Assembly (NCBI GenBank): GCA_963709555.1
Contig: CAVPWR010000007.1
Span: 124,001 to 188,000 of the forward strand
Direction of reading: 5' to 3'
Origin: Sulfurisoma sp963709555
Lineage (GTDB): Bacteria; Pseudomonadota; Gammaproteobacteria; Burkholderiales; Rhodocyclaceae
Length of the DNA stretch: 64,000 bases
The notes beneath the pieces are model-generated. The model searched no databases and had not been told where the DNA came from. It saw nothing but the letters and a program-made list of their open reading frames with translations. Of the stretch, positions 46,703-56,054 are shown one piece after another (the stretch's first letter is position 1; every line of letters begins with the position of its first letter). A program made the position numbers and the translations under genes.

Positions 46703-48757
46703 CTAGAAGGCGATCTTCTGATCGAGGATGCGCGGCGTGATGAACACCAGCAGTTCCGTGTCGCTTGACGTGGTTCCCTTGGTGCGGAATAGCGCCCCGA
46801 GGATCGGCAGGTCGCCAAGGAAGGGGACCTTGTCCACCGTATCGGAGTTTTGTACCTTGGACACGCCACCCAGGACCAGGGTGCCGCCGTTATCCACAGT
46901 CGCATCGGTGCTGATTTCCTGCGTACTGACGTTCACGCCGGCAATGGTGGGGGTTCCCGCAAGGCCTTTGTCCTGGACTTGCAGCTTCATCTTCACCTTG
47001 CCATCCGGGGTGATTTGGGGGGTCACGGTCAGGGCGAGCGTCGCATCGATGGTCACCGAGCTGGCTGGCGTGTTGCCTGATGCCGGGATCGTCATGTAAT
47101 AGGTCGTTCCGCTCGAGATCTTGGCAGGGGCGTTGTTTTCAGCAACAACGCGCGGACTGGAGATTGTTTTCGCGCTCGTATCCTGTTCCGAAGCCTGGAT
47201 CTCGAGGTTGATGATCCGCGTGGCATCAGCATTGAACAGGGCGAAGCGGAAGGTGTTACCTCCCGAGTATCCTGGCTGGAATGACATCGGATTGCTGGCA
47301 TCGGCAGCCAGAATCGACGGATCGCGGCGGCGGAGGAACGTGTCCTTAGTGTTGGTGAAGCTCAGTCTCGCCCCCAGGTTCTGGGTGAAAGTCTTTTGCG
47401 CCACCACGAACTTGGCCTCGATCAGCACTTGCCGTGCCGGAATGTCGATGGCGGCGATGAGCTCGCGCACGGCGTTGAGGCGGGTAGGCGTATCGGTGAC
47501 GAAGATGCGGTTGGTGTAGGCATCGACCACGGCCGTACCGCGCTTCGACAATACCGGCTGCTTCGGATCGGTCAGGAGCTTGGAAATCGCATCCGCCTTC
47601 TGATAGTTAACCTGGAAGCTTTCGGTCTTGGTCGGTTCGACATCACCGAGCGCCTGCTTGGCCTTGAACGCATCTTCCTCCTGCCGTGCCAGGTCCGCGG
47701 CACGGCCGATCTGCATGACATTGCCGTTCTTGCGCATCGCCAGATTCTGCTGCTGCATCACGATTTCCAGTGCCTGATCCCAAGGCACGTCGTTAAGCCG
47801 CAGCGAAACGCTGCCGGCCACATTGTCGGCAACGACGATGTTGAAGCCGGTGATGTCGGCGAAGACGTAGAGCAGTTCGCGCAGGGGAATGTTCTGGAAA
47901 TTGAGGGAGATTTTCTCGCCCTGGTAGCCACGCTGCTGCGATCCCTGGAACAGCTTGTTCGGGTCTTCCTTGACCGGTTTGACCTGGACAACGAACTGGT
48001 TGTCCGTCTGATAGGCGGCATGCTCCCAGAGCCCCGTCGGGGTGATGGTCACCCTGACATTGTCGCCGATGGTGGTCGTGGTCACTGTGGTCACCGGAGT
48101 GGCGAAATCCATCACGTCCATCTTGCGGCGCAGGTTTTCCGGGAGTTTGGTCTTCTGGAAGTCCACAATCAGGGCGGTGCCCTGCTGGCGCACATCGATG
48201 CCGGTATTCGCGTCAGTAAGGTCGACCGTTACGACACCATCCCCGGCAGCACCACGGCGGAAGGTGATGTCGCGAACGGAATGATCATCTGCAATCTTGC
48301 CCTTGACCTCGGGAAAGTGCTGCATCGGCTTCTCGGTTGCCGCCGCGGGGGCGGTTGCCGCCACCGCCGTGGACTGGAGAGTCACCAGAACAAAGCCGCC
48401 TTCGATCTTGGTCTCGAAGGGTGTCATTTTCTTCAGGTTGAGCACCATGCGGGTGCGGTCCCCGGCCTGCACGATATTGACGCTGCGCAGGTCACCCTGG
48501 TCGACCTGCTGGGCGTTGCGACCCAGTCCGTTGCTGGCCTGCGGAAAGTCGAACACGATCCGTGCCGGATCGGCGACGGAGAAACTGGAAGGCGGTGCGG
48601 TCAATGGCTGCTTAAGGCCGATTTTCACCACCGTCATGCCGTCGTGCTGACCGACCTGCAGCGTGTCTATGCTGTTGCCGGCTTGGGCCCAAACAGCCAG
48701 GGGCAGGAGTAGCAACGCCCAGAGCGTGCGTCGAAATATTTGAACGATATTGGTCAT
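46703..48757 (-). CDS. pilQ: Type IV pilus secretin PilQ
   Basis: PilQ forms the outer-membrane pore for type IV pili. The product has a signal peptide (TLWALLLLPLAVWAQA), AMIN domains (about 30-230), a secretin/TonB short N-terminal domain (ISLNFQNIPLRELLYVFADI), an N1 domain and the secretin core ending in VPFLGDLPILGALFRTKGTT. The ATG at 48757 (MTNIVQIFRR) is preferred over 48766. It overlaps pilP. Confidence 0.95.
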   Translation of the reverse strand: MTNIVQIFRRTLWALLLLPLAVWAQAGNSIDTLQVGQHDGMTVVKIGLKQPLTAPPSSFSVADPARIVFDFPQASNGLGRNAQQVDQGDLRSVNIVQAGDRTRMVLNLKKMTPFETKIEGGFVLVTLQSTAVAATAPAAATEKPMQHFPEVKGKIADDHSVRDITFRRGAAGDGVVTVDLTDANTGIDVRQQGTALIVDFQKTKLPENLRRKMDVMDFATPVTTVTTTTIGDNVRVTITPTGLWEHAAYQTDNQFVVQVKPVKEDPNKLFQGSQQRGYQGEKISLNFQNIPLRELLYVFADITGFNIVVADNVAGSVSLRLNDVPWDQALEIVMQQQNLAMRKNGNVMQIGRAADLARQEEDAFKAKQALGDVEPTKTESFQVNYQKADAISKLLTDPKQPVLSKRGTAVVDAYTNRIFVTDTPTRLNAVRELIAAIDIPARQVLIEAKFVVAQKTFTQNLGARLSFTNTKDTFLRRRDPSILAADASNPMSFQPGYSGGNTFRFALFNADATRIINLEIQASEQDTSAKTISSPRVVAENNAPAKISSGTTYYMTIPASGNTPASSVTIDATLALTVTPQITPDGKVKMKLQVQDKGLAGTPTIAGVNVSTQEISTDATVDNGGTLVLGGVSKVQNSDTVDKVPFLGDLPILGALFRTKGTTSSDTELLVFITPRILDQKIAF

Positions 48758-48762
48758 AGGGC

Positions 48763-49305
48763 TCATTTCTTCGCACCCTCCAGATAGAGACTCACCGGGC
48801 GCTCGACCCAGTCGGCCGTTTGCCCCGTCGGATCCTTGACGGTTTCCTTGATTTTGACTTCGCTAGCGGTGATCGCCGTGACGACACCGAAATTCTGGCC
48901 GAGGTGGTTACCGACCACGGCGTAGTTGAGACCGTCGCTGGAACGAATCAATGCATACGGAGTCTTGGTGTTCCCAGTGCCCGGCATCATGATGCCGACA
49001 AGCTTGAGGGACTCGAGCGGATAGGCCTCGAGGGGTTCCTTGGGCCGATCGAAGTCGGGTGTCTTGCCACCCGCCCCCGAAGCCTTTTCGGGAACAATCT
49101 TGGATGCGCGGAATGGATCCAGAAGGTTGCTGCCATCGTAGGAAACGATCGGGAAAGGCTTTAGCTCGGGCAAGGGAGGAACGCTACCCTTGAGATCCTT
49201 GGACGACTCGCGCATCCATTCCTTCAGATCCTGATGTTCTTCACCCCCGCAGGCGGCAAGTGACAGGACACCCAGCAACAGGACAAGGCGAGAAAGCGAC
49301 CTCAT
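48763..49305 (-). CDS. pilP: Type IV pilus lipoprotein PilP
   Basis: PilP is an inner-membrane lipoprotein linking PilNO to the secretin. The 180-residue product has the lipobox LSLAACGG, then a Pro-rich linker and a beta domain (YPLESLKLVGIMMPGTGN, VGNHLGQNFGVVTAITASEV). The start overlaps the pilO stop by four bases. Confidence 0.94.
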   Translation of the reverse strand: MRSLSRLVLLLGVLSLAACGGEEHQDLKEWMRESSKDLKGSVPPLPELKPFPIVSYDGSNLLDPFRASKIVPEKASGAGGKTPDFDRPKEPLEAYPLESLKLVGIMMPGTGNTKTPYALIRSSDGLNYAVVGNHLGQNFGVVTAITASEVKIKETVKDPTGQTADWVERPVSLYLEGAKK

Positions 49306-49973
49306 TTCTTGCCCCCTTTCGCTGGCGCGGACTTCCGTACCGCTGCCAGTTCCTGGTCATCGAGATAGCGGAATGTCTTGGCGGTGACATCGCAGGTCAT
49401 CACGCCGTCCTTGACAGGGACAAGGTTAACGTCGTTAAGCGTGACGATGCGCGACAGCTTGGCGATGTCTCCCGCAAAAGCTCCGAGGTCGTGGTAGGAG
49501 CCGGTCAGCTTCAGCTGAATCGGCAGCTCTGCGTAAAAGTCCCGCCGCGCTTCGCCACCCGGCTTGAAAATCTCGAACTGCAGCCCCCTGCCCAATCCGG
49601 CCTGGTTGATGTCGATCAACAGGCTTTCCATTTCGGTCTTGTTCGGGAGCTGCTTTAGCAGGGCACCGAATTTTTGGTCGATCTCCGCCAGTTGCTTGCG
49701 ATGCGCATCCAAGTTCAGGGCCTGTTTCTTCTTGCCCAACCATTCTTCCTTGGATTTTTCCTGCTGCTGGCGCTTGCTTTCGAGTTCCTCATCCTGCACG
49801 CGCCAGCCGAACCAGGCACCGGCCCCGACGAGGCCGACGAACAATCCAAGCAGGATGACAATCTTGGGGGCGAGCGGCCACAGCCCGGGATCCTTCGGGT
49901 CGAGTGTCTTGAAGTCACTGACAAGGCCCTGAAAGTCGATTTTCGGCAGCTTGGGAGCAGAGATCTTTTTCAC
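49302..49973 (-). CDS. pilO: Type IV pilus inner-membrane protein PilO
   Basis: PilO pairs with PilN in the alignment subcomplex. The 223-residue product starts with GTG at 49973 (VKKISAPKLPKIDFQGLVSD), has one membrane helix (IVILLGLFVGLVGAGAWFGW), a coiled coil and a ferredoxin-like C-terminal domain (DFYAELPIQLKLTGSYHDLG). GTG overlaps the pilN stop (GTGA). An apparent single frame joining pilN and pilO results from the pilN frameshift. Confidence 0.94.
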   Translation of the reverse strand: MKKISAPKLPKIDFQGLVSDFKTLDPKDPGLWPLAPKIVILLGLFVGLVGAGAWFGWRVQDEELESKRQQQEKSKEEWLGKKKQALNLDAHRKQLAEIDQKFGALLKQLPNKTEMESLLIDINQAGLGRGLQFEIFKPGGEARRDFYAELPIQLKLTGSYHDLGAFAGDIAKLSRIVTLNDVNLVPVKDGVMTCDVTAKTFRYLDDQELAAVRKSAPAKGGKK

Positions 49974-50576
49974 GGCTTCGCTCCCGCCTTCGCTGCTGCA
50001 GGCTTGCCATCCGTCTTCTTGTCGGTCGTCGCTGTCTGCTGCGTGATTTCCACCGTCATCAGGAATTCGCTGAGACGGCGGCGGTCGATAGTGGCCGCCT
50101 TGATCTCGATCAGCACGGGGCGTTCGAGCAGGGGCGAAGCATCGAGCTTCTGCATCAGTTCCGAAACTCGCGCGTTGGCCTGAGCATAGCCATTGAGCGT
50201 TATCCTGCGCCCGGTCTGCTTGACGTTCTTGAGGAATACGCCCTCGGGAACCTGCCGCGCCAATTCCGTGAACAAGTTGAACCGTCTCAGCCCGCGTCGC
50301 CTGCAACGACTCGATCACACGGTTGCGCGAAAGCATGATTTCGGTCTGCTCCTTGAGTCGCTTGATCTCGGCAATGTCCTTGTCGAGAACTGCGATCTCC
50401 TTCTTCAGAAATTCGTTCTTCTCGTCCTGGGTTGCGATCCAGCGGCTGAGAGTGAGAAACCCGAAGAACCAGATCAGGCCAGCCAGCACCACGACCATGC
50501 CGGACATCGCGTAAAACTGCGTGCGCCTGGCCTTGCGCTTTTCCTCGCGATGGGGAAGGAGGTTTACGCGGATCAC
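49970..50576 (-). CDS. pilN: Type IV pilus assembly protein PilN, frameshifted
   Basis: PilN is a bitopic membrane protein that binds PilM through its N terminus. The start MIRVNLLPHREEKRKARRTQ carries the PilM-binding motif INLLP-like, then a membrane helix (GMVVVLAGLIWFFGFLTLSR) and a coiled coil. One extra base near 50280 (GTTCAACTTGTTC) shifts the frame; it continues LFTELARQVPEGVFLKNVKQ and ends PAAAKAGAKP at 49970. The length would be about 201 residues. Confidence 0.92.
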
Positions 50577-51652
50577 TGATCAAACCTCCGCAGCGCGAGC
50601 CCGCACGCCACCATCAGCGAGGGCGCATCCGCCGCCAGTTGCTTGGCGCGAATGCGCGGCGACGAGGTCATGCCGGCAAAGGGGTTGGCGACAATGGCAT
50701 TGATCTCGGTACGGGCGCTGACGATCTCGTCGATCCCCGCCGTGATGGCACAACCGCCGCAGAGGACGATCTGCCGCACCTCGCTGTGCTGGGTCGAGGT
50801 GAAAAAGAACTGCAGGGCACGCGAGACTTCGAGCGCCAGATTCTCGAGGAACGGCTGCAACAGTTCGGCCTGATAGTTGTCAGGACCTGAGCCCGAGCGC
50901 TTCAGGTTTTCGGCCTCGTCCGCACTCATGCCATAGGCACGCATGATGTCCTGCGTCAGCAGGCCGCCGCCAAAAGCCTGTTCGCGCGTATAGATCGGCT
51001 GATCCTCGCGCATGATCGTGACCTTCATCGCATTGGCGCCGACGTCGATCAATGCGACATTCTGATCCTTGCCGCCGGCAGGCAACTGCTTCATCACCAG
51101 TTCGTACGCCGCCTGCGCCGCGAAGGCCTCGATGTCCATGACCAGCGGCTTGAGTTCGGCCGCCTCGGCGCAAGCCACGCGATCCTCGACCTTTTCCTTG
51201 CGCGACGCGGCAATGAGAACTTCGACCTCGTCAGGACTGGAAGGCGCGGGGCCGACTACCTGAAAATCAAGATTGACTTCTTCGAGCGCAAAGGGAATGT
51301 ACTGGTTCGCTTCCGACTCGACCTGCACCTCCATCTCGGTCTCGCGCAGATTGGCAGGAAGGACGATCTTCTTGGTGATGGCCGCCGCCGTCGGCAGCGC
51401 CATCGCCACATATTTCGTCGAGGAACCCAGCCGCTGCTTGCAGCGCTGAATCGCCTCGACGGTGGCATCCATGTTGGCAATGTTGCCGTCAACCACGGCA
51501 TCCTTCGGCAGGGGCTCGATCGCATAGCGCTCGACGCGCCGCTCGCCCTTGCCGGCATCGGCCAGCTCGACCATCTTCACTGACGACGAACTGATATCCA
51601 GTCCGATCAGGGGTCGCGCCTTCGGGTTGAAGATCGAGAGGTCGATCTGCAA
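50573..51652 (-). CDS. pilM: Type IV pilus assembly ATPase-like protein PilM
   Basis: PilM is an actin-like cytoplasmic protein that docks on PilN. The 359-residue product has GLDISSSSVKMVELADAGKG, VALIDVGANAMKVTIMREDQ and IVLCGGCAITAGIDEIV. The start is TTG at 51650-51652 with AAGGGA upstream; a conserved family start supports it. It overlaps pilN by four bases and heads the pilMNOPQ operon. Confidence 0.94.
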   Translation of the reverse strand: MQIDLSIFNPKARPLIGLDISSSSVKMVELADAGKGERRVERYAIEPLPKDAVVDGNIANMDATVEAIQRCKQRLGSSTKYVAMALPTAAAITKKIVLPANLRETEMEVQVESEANQYIPFALEEVNLDFQVVGPAPSSPDEVEVLIAASRKEKVEDRVACAEAAELKPLVMDIEAFAAQAAYELVMKQLPAGGKDQNVALIDVGANAMKVTIMREDQPIYTREQAFGGGLLTQDIMRAYGMSADEAENLKRSGSGPDNYQAELLQPFLENLALEVSRALQFFFTSTQHSEVRQIVLCGGCAITAGIDEIVSARTEINAIVANPFAGMTSSPRIRAKQLAADAPSLMVACGLALRRFDQ

Positions 51653-51707
51653 GAGCTTTTCCCTTTTTTAACTTGAGGTTAGGACAACTATGGATAATTT
51701 ACTTCAG

Positions 51708-51736
51708 ATGCTAGCAGCAACTATAACGGCTGTAAA
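51708..51736 (-). promoter_or_regulatory. Sigma-70-type promoter of pilMNOPQ
   Basis: TTTACA (51731-51736) and TAGCAT (51708-51713) on the minus strand are 17 bases apart, giving a leader of about 50 nt before the TTG start. Confidence 0.5.
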
Positions 51737-51784
51737 GCAAAATTTTTGAGGCAACATTCTCGAGGGGGATTTCACCCTCACGGC

Positions 51785-51790
51785 TATAAT
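51785..51790 (+). promoter_or_regulatory. -10 element (TATAAT) just upstream of mrcA
   Basis: A perfect TATAAT lies 11 bases before the mrcA ATG; no good -35 is visible at the usual distance. If used, the transcript would start only about 5 bases before the ATG. Confidence 0.4.
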
Positions 51791-51801
51791 CTGGCGCCTT
51801 C

Positions 51802-54207
51802 ATGAAGCTTCCCCCTCAGTTCCCGCGAATTCCCTCCCTGCCGGCACCGCTGCGCTGGGTGCTCTACCCGTTGTTGGTGCTCCTGGGCCTGGTCCTCATT
51901 GCCGCATCCCTGGCGGGAATCATTTTCATCCTCGCCTACCCGCAACTGCCCTCGCTCGAGGTGCTGACCGACTACCGCCCCCGCATACCCCTGCGCATAT
52001 ACAGCGCCGACGGCCATCTGATCGGCGAGTTCGGCGAGGAGCGGCGCAACTTCGTGCGTATCCAGGATGTTCCTCCCGTCATGAAGCAGGCCATTCTGGC
52101 GGCAGAGGATGAGCGCTTCTATCAGCATCCCGGCATCGACACCATCGGCATCCTGCGCGCAGCGTATTCCAATTTCGTCAGCGGCGGCAAGCGGCAGGGC
52201 GCCTCGACCATCACAATGCAGGTTGCGCGCAACTTCTTCCTTTCGTCCGAGAAAACGCTGACACGCAAACTCTACGAGGCCTTGCTCGCGTTCAAGATCG
52301 AGAACAACCTGACTAAGGACCAGATACTCGAGCTTTATATCAACCAGATCTACCTCGGCCAGCGTGCTTACGGCTTTTCCGCCGCCTCACAGATCTATTT
52401 CGGCAAGCCACTGACCAGCCTCTCGGTCGCCGAGGCCGCCATGCTCGCCGGCCTGCCCAAGGCGCCATCGATCTTCAATCCGGTCGCCAACCCGAAGCGC
52501 GCGCGGCTGCGCCAGCTGTACGTACTGCGCCGCATGCACGATCTCGACTATCTGACCGAGGCCAACTGGAAGACGGCACAACAGGAGCCGCTGCAAGTCA
52601 AGCGCGACATCAACTACTTCGGCGTGCGCGCCGACTACGTCGCCGAAATGGCCCGCCAGATGGTCGTCGAGCGCTTCCCCGAAGAGGCCTACACCCACGG
52701 CCTGCGCGTCATTACTACCATCACCAGGGCCGATCAGCAGGCCGCGTATGCGGCGCTGCGCCGCGGGGTCATGGACTACGACCGCCGCCACGGCTATCGC
52801 GGTGCCGAGGCCTACGCCGACATGGATGGCATCCAGTCCGACCAGGACGAGGACATCGAAGACCAGCTGCAGGATTTTGAGGATGCCGACGACCTCAAGC
52901 CTGCCCTGGTGCTGAGCGCGAGTCCGAAGGAAGTCCGCGCCTACCTGCGCGGCGGCGAGGTGCTGAAAATTTCCGGCGACGGCCTCAAGTTCGCCGCCCG
53001 CATGATCGACGACAAGGCACCGGCCAACAAGCGCCTGCGGCGTGGCGCCATCATCCGCGTAGCCAAGGACCCGGCGGACAAGGGGGGCGCCTGGCAGATT
53101 CTCCAGCTGCCCGAGGTCGAAGCCGCCTTCGTCGCCGCAAGCCCGGTCGACGGCGCCATCCGCGCCCTGGTCGGCGGTTTCGATTTCAACCGCAACAAGT
53201 TCAACCACGTGACACAGGCCTGGCGCCAGCCCGGCTCCAGCTTCAAGCCCTTCATCTATTCCGCCGCGCTTGAAAAGGGATACACGCCGGCCTCGGTGGT
53301 AGCCGACGAGCCCATCTCGATCTCGGCCGAGGAAACCGGTTCGCAGGCATGGGAACCCAAGAACTACGACGGCAAGTACGAAGGGCCGATGTCGCTGCGC
53401 ACGGCGCTGGCCAAGTCCAAGAACATGGTCTCGATCCGCTTGCTGCGCGCCATCGGTACCCACTACGCCCAGGACTACGCGGCGCGCTTCGGCTTCGACG
53501 CCGACAAGCACCCGCCCTACCTGACCATGGCGCTCGGCGCCGGCTCGGTCACGCCGTGGCAGCAGCTGACCGGCTACGCCGTGTTCGCCAACGGCGGCTA
53601 CAAGATCGAGCCCTACATCGTCAAGCAGATCCTCGACGACCGCGGCAACGTGCTCGCCGCGGCGCAACCGGCGGTGGCCGGTGACGAGAGCCTGCGCGTC
53701 ATCGACGGCCGCAACGCCTGGGTGATGGACAGCATGATGCACGACGTCGTCCGCCGCGGCACCGCGACCAAGGCGGCAGTGGCGCTCAAGCGTACCGATC
53801 TTGCAGGCAAGACCGGCACCACCAACGACTACGTCGACGCCTGGTTCTGCGGCTACCAGCCGACCGTCGTTGGCATCGCCTGGATCGGCTTCGACCAGCC
53901 CAGGCGCCTCGGCAACGGGGAGACCGGTGGCGCGGCCGCGCTGCCGATGTGGATTGCGTACATGGAAAAGGCGCTCGCCGGCGTACCCGAGTCCTACATG
54001 GACCAGCCTGAGGGCCTGGCCCAGGTCACGGCCCACGACCCCGTCGGCAAGGGTGCCGGCAAGGAGTTCGTCTACAAGGAAACGATCCCGGAACCACCGG
54101 AGAATGACTTCATACCGCCGGCACCTGCCCCGCCCTCACCATCGTCGCCGCCAGGTAGGGCGCCGGTGCAGGACGCAAAGCCCAAGGCCGTGGAGAAGAA
54201 GCCCTAG
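51802..54207 (+). CDS. mrcA: Penicillin-binding protein 1A
   Basis: This class A PBP polymerises and cross-links peptidoglycan. The 801-residue protein has one N-terminal membrane helix, a GT51 glycosyltransferase domain (AILAAEDERFYQHPGID, GASTITMQVARNFFLS), an OB-like insert with an acidic stretch (SDQDEDIEDQLQDFEDADD) and a transpeptidase domain with the nucleophile in PGSSFKPF, SKN and KTGTT. A Pro-rich tail ends the protein. It is divergent from pilM, the classic neighbour. No ribosome binding site is visible. Confidence 0.95.
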   Translation: MKLPPQFPRIPSLPAPLRWVLYPLLVLLGLVLIAASLAGIIFILAYPQLPSLEVLTDYRPRIPLRIYSADGHLIGEFGEERRNFVRIQDVPPVMKQAILAAEDERFYQHPGIDTIGILRAAYSNFVSGGKRQGASTITMQVARNFFLSSEKTLTRKLYEALLAFKIENNLTKDQILELYINQIYLGQRAYGFSAASQIYFGKPLTSLSVAEAAMLAGLPKAPSIFNPVANPKRARLRQLYVLRRMHDLDYLTEANWKTAQQEPLQVKRDINYFGVRADYVAEMARQMVVERFPEEAYTHGLRVITTITRADQQAAYAALRRGVMDYDRRHGYRGAEAYADMDGIQSDQDEDIEDQLQDFEDADDLKPALVLSASPKEVRAYLRGGEVLKISGDGLKFAARMIDDKAPANKRLRRGAIIRVAKDPADKGGAWQILQLPEVEAAFVAASPVDGAIRALVGGFDFNRNKFNHVTQAWRQPGSSFKPFIYSAALEKGYTPASVVADEPISISAEETGSQAWEPKNYDGKYEGPMSLRTALAKSKNMVSIRLLRAIGTHYAQDYAARFGFDADKHPPYLTMALGAGSVTPWQQLTGYAVFANGGYKIEPYIVKQILDDRGNVLAAAQPAVAGDESLRVIDGRNAWVMDSMMHDVVRRGTATKAAVALKRTDLAGKTGTTNDYVDAWFCGYQPTVVGIAWIGFDQPRRLGNGETGGAAALPMWIAYMEKALAGVPESYMDQPEGLAQVTAHDPVGKGAGKEFVYKETIPEPPENDFIPPAPAPPSPSSPPGRAPVQDAKPKAVEKKP

Positions 54208-54521
54208 ACCAGCGTTACGCGCTCACCGCTCTGCTCGCCCATGCAGCGGGCGATCGCGGCCAGCAGTTCTTCTCCGTCGCGCGTGCCGATCCAGCGTTCC
54301 CCTTCGGCGCGAAAGTGGTAACCGCCGGATTTCGCCGCCACCCAGATTTCCCTAGCCGCCGTGTGGCGGTTGATGATGATCTTGCTGCCATTCTCGAACT
54401 CGAGTTCGAGCACGCCGCCGGGCTTGGTCTCGAAGTCGAAGTCTATGTCGCATGCTTCCAGCGCCGCCTCGATGCGTGCCAGCATCGCGTCAGCCAGGGC
54501 ATTGAATTCGTGATCGATCAC
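54204..54521 (-). CDS. cyaY: Iron-sulfur cluster assembly protein CyaY (frataxin)
   Basis: CyaY is the bacterial frataxin, an iron-binding regulator of cluster assembly. The 105-residue protein has an acidic first helix (ADAMLARIEAALEACDIDFD), GVLELEFENGSKIIINRH and REIWVAAKSGGYHF. Its end overlaps the mrcA stop by four bases. Confidence 0.94.
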   Translation of the reverse strand: MIDHEFNALADAMLARIEAALEACDIDFDFETKPGGVLELEFENGSKIIINRHTAAREIWVAAKSGGYHFRAEGERWIGTRDGEELLAAIARCMGEQSGERVTLV

Positions 54522-54580
54522 ACAGCCTCCATGTTAGGATTTCGGACTTTTCCGCCGTGCACCATTGCATCCGCATCGAC

Positions 54581-54748
54581 ATGCGCAACATTCTGATTCT
54601 TGGCAGCTTTCTTCTCGCCCTCGCCACCCTGGGCGCCTGCGGCAGCAAGGGCCCACTGTATCTGCCGCCACCACCAGCCGCAGCGCAGCCTGCGGCCGCG
54701 CCCACCGCGGCGGCCGATAATAACACCGCCCCCGGAGCCTCGCGATGA
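54581..54748 (+). CDS. lptM: LptM-like small lipoprotein
   Basis: LptM-type lipoproteins (YifL) associate with the LptDE translocon. From the ATG at 54581 the 55-residue product is MRNILILGSFLLALATLGAC followed by GSKGPLYLPPPP and an Ala/Pro-rich tail. Lipobox LGAC and the GSKGPLYLP motif are typical. An earlier ATG at 54557 adds eight residues. It overlaps lysA by four bases. Confidence 0.9.
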   Translation: MRNILILGSFLLALATLGACGSKGPLYLPPPPAAAQPAAAPTAAADNNTAPGASR

Positions 54749-56052
54749 GCCCATCCGAACTCATACATCGCGACGGCAACGGCGGACTGCGCATCGAGGA
54801 CATCCCCCTCGCCGATATCGCCCGGCAGTTCGGCACCCCCTGCTACGTCTATTCACGCGCCGCGCTGACCGCCGCTGTCGACGGCTATCGCCAGGCGCTG
54901 GCGAGCCACGGCGTGGCGGATCGCGCCCTGGTCTGCTACGCGGTCAAGGCCAACTCCAACCTCGGCATCCTCAACGTCTTCGCCCGCCTGGGCTGCGGCT
55001 TCGACATCGTCTCCGGCGGCGAACTGGCCCGCGTACTGGCGGCCGGCGGCGACCCGGCCAAGGTGGTGTTTTCGGGCGTCGGCAAGTCGCGCGACGAAAT
55101 GCGCGCCGCGCTCGAAGCCGGCATCCTCTGCTTCAACGTCGAGTCGGCATCCGAACTGGAAACGCTCGACGACGTCGCCGGCAAGCTGGGCAAGCGCGCG
55201 CCGATCTCGCTGCGGGTGAACCCCAACGTCGACCCCAAGACCCATCCGTACATTTCGACCGGCCTCAAGAGCGCGAAGTTCGGCATTCCCTTCGAGGAGG
55301 CGCTGGCACTCTATCGCCGCGCCCGCCAACTGCCGCACCTTGCCATCCACGGCATCGACTGCCACATCGGTTCGCAGCTGCTCGATCCCGCGCCCGCCGC
55401 CGAGGCCGCGGCGAAGATCCTCGGCCTGGTCGATGCGCTGGCCGCCGAGGGCATCCATCTGTCGCACATCGATGTCGGCGGCGGCATGGGCATCCGCTAC
55501 CGCGACGAGGCGGCGCCGAGCGCGAGCGAATACCTCGCGCCACTGCTCGGCGTTCTGGCCGGGCGCAAGGAGAGATTGCTGTTCGAGCCGGGCCGCTCGC
55601 TGGTCGGCAACGCCGGCCTGCTGCTGACCCGCGTCGAGGTGCTCAAGCACGGTGAAGAGAAGAACTTCGCCGTGGTCGATGCCGCGATGAACGACCTGGC
55701 GCGACCGGCGTTCTACGACGCCTGGCACGACATCGTGCCGGTGAAAAAAGTCGGCGCTGGCGGGACGGCGGCAGCCGGATCCGCCGCCAACATGGGCACG
55801 GTGAAGCGCTACGAAATCGTCGGCCCGATCTGCGAGTCCGGCGACTTCCTCGGTCACGATCGCGACCTTCAGCTTGCCGAAGGCGACCTGCTCGCCATTC
55901 TTTCCGCCGGCGCCTACGGCATGGCGATGAGTTCCAACTACAACACCCGGCCGCGCGCCGCCGAGGTACTGGTCGACGGCGCCACGCCGCACCTCGTCCG
56001 TCGCCGCGAGGAAGTCGCGCAACTTTTCGCGCTCGAATCGGTCCTCCCCTGA
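54745..56052 (+). CDS. lysA: Diaminopimelate decarboxylase
   Basis: LysA decarboxylates meso-diaminopimelate to lysine with PLP. The 435-residue protein has the PLP lysine in VCYAVKANSN, HIDVGGGMGIRYRDE, the phosphate site FEPGRSLVGNAG and GPICESGDFLGHDRDLQLAE. Between VPV and RYEIVGP there is an extra stretch (KKVGAGGTAAAGSAANMGTV) about a dozen residues longer than I would expect; its DNA contains the 26-bp repeat at 55745-55770. Confidence 0.95.
   Translation: MSPSELIHRDGNGGLRIEDIPLADIARQFGTPCYVYSRAALTAAVDGYRQALASHGVADRALVCYAVKANSNLGILNVFARLGCGFDIVSGGELARVLAAGGDPAKVVFSGVGKSRDEMRAALEAGILCFNVESASELETLDDVAGKLGKRAPISLRVNPNVDPKTHPYISTGLKSAKFGIPFEEALALYRRARQLPHLAIHGIDCHIGSQLLDPAPAAEAAAKILGLVDALAAEGIHLSHIDVGGGMGIRYRDEAAPSASEYLAPLLGVLAGRKERLLFEPGRSLVGNAGLLLTRVEVLKHGEEKNFAVVDAAMNDLARPAFYDAWHDIVPVKKVGAGGTAAAGSAANMGTVKRYEIVGPICESGDFLGHDRDLQLAEGDLLAILSAGAYGMAMSSNYNTRPRAAEVLVDGATPHLVRRREEVAQLFALESVLP
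55745..55770. repeat. 26-bp repeat shared with the FAD oxidase gene, copy 2
   Basis: It is identical over 26 bp to 20654-20679, here read in frame inside lysA. Confidence 0.7.
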
Positions 56053-56054
56053 CC

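Noticed and set aside
49302..50576. An apparent PilN-PilO fusion protein
   Set aside because: The middle of the frame is not protein-like; the true PilN end and PilO start are in the expected frames with a GTGA overlap, so the fusion comes from the frameshift.
52387..54036. A 549-codon frame antisense to mrcA
   Set aside because: It has no recognisable domain and is the usual GC-skew shadow of a strongly biased gene. Many similar long antisense frames in the window were dropped for the same reason.
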